Shown here piece by piece: positions 13,618-14,233 of a stretch of 14,233 bases of DNA. How positions within the stretch are numbered: position 1 is the first letter of the stretch; each line of letters begins with the position of its first letter. A program made the translations under genes and the position numbers. The stretch comes from JAPWJZ01 sp041287865 (GTDB taxonomy: Bacteria > Pseudomonadota > Alphaproteobacteria > Micavibrionales > UBA2020). The stretch covers positions 1-14,233 of the forward strand of contig JBGGMV010000040.1 of NCBI GenBank assembly GCA_041287865.1, read 5' to 3'. The notes under the pieces are model-generated. The model was not told where the DNA came from. It saw nothing but the letters and a program-made list of their open reading frames with translations, and did not search any database.

Positions 13618-13824
13618 TTAAGCGGCGATCTGGATGTTAGCGGCGGCGGTTTTGCCGCGCTGCGTCGCGAGTTCGTAGCTCACGCGCTGGCCCTCGTTGA
13701 GGGTCTTCAGGCCGGTGCCTTCCAGAGCGGAGATGTGAACGAACACATCAGCGCCGCCTTGATCGGGCTGGATGAAGCCGAAGCCTTTTGCGGGGTTGAA
13801 CCATTTAACTGTGCCGGTTGCCAT
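13618..13824 (-). CDS. CspA-family cold-shock protein (copy 2)
   Basis: A 68-residue single cold-shock domain, MATGTVKWFNPAKGFGFI, with RNP1 KGFGFI and RNP2 VFVHI intact and the stacking aromatics present. It is the paralogue of the protein at 12013-12228; they differ mainly near the C-terminus (TAAANIQIAA here). It binds single-stranded nucleic acid. ATG 13824 has AAGGA 8 nt upstream; an open frame extending back to 13926 is part of the leader and has no ribosome site. A leader of about 175 nt with blocks matching the csp1 leader precedes it, and a strong terminator follows at 13563-13596, so it is probably transcribed alone. The two csp genes are separated by the Cys-rich/dsbA-like pair rather than being in direct tandem. 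Confidence 0.95.
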   Translation of the reverse strand: MATGTVKWFNPAKGFGFIQPDQGGADVFVHISALEGTGLKTLNEGQRVSYELATQRGKTAAANIQIAA

Positions 13825-13999
13825 GAGAATATTCCTTTCCTCGAACCGTTGAGGGGAGCGCGCCACAATTGACGCATTATCCCCTGAGCGAAAAGCCCGC
13901 GCCTTAAAAAAAAAGAGGCCGGTCACTCACGAACAAACGCAACGAAGGGTAGTGCAAGGATCTCGTAGACATTAGCCAGAGTATTTATTTCGAACTCGT
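13825..13999 (-). ncRNA. Conserved 5' leader of csp2 (putative RNA regulatory element)
   Basis: This 175-nt non-coding leader has the same order of blocks as csp1: ACGAGTTCGAA (13989-13999), TTGCGTTTGTT (13932-13942), a hairpin at 13897-13922 (CCGGCCT pairing AGGCGCGG with one bulged G) followed by GCTTTTCGCTCA, then GCTCA...GGGATAA...TGGCGCGC (13858-13889), then AAAGGAA before the ATG. The hairpin loop differs in sequence and length while the GC stem persists, suggesting that structure is kept. Flanking TGAGTG and CGCTCA can pair. Function is inferred. Confidence 0.65.
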
Positions 14000-14004
14000 C
14001 ACGA

Positions 14005-14033
14005 TTCGTAGCAAATTATGAAACGCCCTGCAA
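14005..14033 (-). promoter_or_regulatory. Candidate csp2 promoter
   Basis: Minus strand: TTGCAG, 17 nt, TACGAA, 5 nt, then the conserved ACGAGTTCGAA. The -10 box is poor, and CATAAT a few bases upstream is an alternative. The parallel spacing at csp1 is the main support. Confidence 0.4.
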
Positions 14034-14121
14034 CATTGTTTTGTGCAATATCAGCGGGATAGACCGGAATTGTCACTTAAAGCCGGTGCGTAAATACCTG
14101 ATTTTGCTGCCTGTTCAGCCG

Positions 14122-14150
14122 TTGACATAAAGCGGCGGCTTTAGTAACTT
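14122..14150 (+). promoter_or_regulatory. Promoter of the gene starting at 14190
   Basis: Perfect TTGACA (14122-14127), 17 nt, TAACTT (14145-14150). The predicted start is near 14157, about 33 nt before ATG 14190. The -35 box extends to TTGACATAA, as at yqgE and the transglutaminase-like gene. Confidence 0.6.
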
Positions 14151-14189
14151 TCGCACAGTTTTTTCACGCTCCTGCGGGATTTGAAAACG

Positions 14190-14233
14190 ATGTCGCGCAA
14201 TAACGCACCCAAAGACGCCACCAAGAAACCCGG
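14190..14233 (+). CDS. Start of an unidentified gene, truncated by the window edge
   Basis: ATG 14190 opens a frame (MSRNNAPKDATKKP) that runs off the right edge. It is supported by a good sigma-70 promoter at the right distance and a GGGA about 10 nt upstream. Only 14 residues are visible, polar and basic, so the product cannot be named. It is divergent from csp2. Confidence 0.5.
   Translation, partial: MSRNNAPKDATKKP

Noticed and set aside
13825..13926. N-terminal extension of csp2 upstream of ATG 13824
   Set aside because: No ribosome site at 13926, the extension covers the conserved leader, and cold-shock proteins start at MATG.

Overview
The window looks like chromosomal DNA of a GC-rich Gram-negative bacterium, most likely an alphaproteobacterium. 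The signs are a very long glycine/asparagine-rich RTX-type repeat protein, an OprB-like outer-membrane porin, a YqgE/AlgH protein, a DUF2061 protein, and a cluster of cold-shock proteins with an RhlE-type RNA helicase. A finer placement, such as a deep Micavibrio- or Rhodospirillales-like lineage, is only a guess. No rRNA, tRNA, insertion sequence, integrase or CRISPR array is visible.

Layout. (1) Positions 1-2495, minus: the N-terminal 831 codons of a giant haemolysin-type calcium-binding repeat protein that runs off the left edge. It has no stop, and its plus strand carries long spurious open frames. (2) 2631-4460: a short OprB-like porin and YqgE (both minus), then a small DUF2061 membrane protein (plus). 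(3) 4535-7419, minus: three genes read in the same direction, encoding a membrane-anchored protein with a transglutaminase-like Cys-His arrangement, an ankyrin-repeat protein and a GNAT-fold protein. (4) 7622-10230: a small basic hypothetical protein, a vWA-like MIDAS protein, a membrane TPR protein and a small repeat protein, arranged as convergent and divergent pairs with clear promoters and a shared terminator. (5) 10347-13999, all minus: a cold-shock and envelope-redox block. Reading direction gives csp2, then a Cys-rich secreted protein and a DsbA-like oxidoreductase, then csp1 and an rhlE-type helicase. (6) A divergent plus-strand gene starts at 14190 and leaves the window.

The most interesting signal is not protein coding. 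The two cold-shock genes have leaders of about 157 and 175 nt that share several sequence blocks in the same order: an 11-nt block at the likely 5' end, an 11-nt internal block, a GC hairpin followed by a U-tract, and a block of about 32 nt before the ribosome binding site. The proteins are also similar, but the leader similarity lies in non-coding sequence. It suggests a shared RNA regulatory element, perhaps an attenuator or thermosensor. The helicase lies 106 nt downstream of csp1, consistent with joint use of RNA chaperone and RNA helicase in cold adaptation.

Other points worth a look are the start codon of the GNAT gene inside a perfect inverted repeat, a DEMD variant of the DEAD box, the Cys-rich/DsbA gene pair (CxxC in both, His-rich tail on DsbA), and a repeated TTGACATAA -35 element at several promoters.
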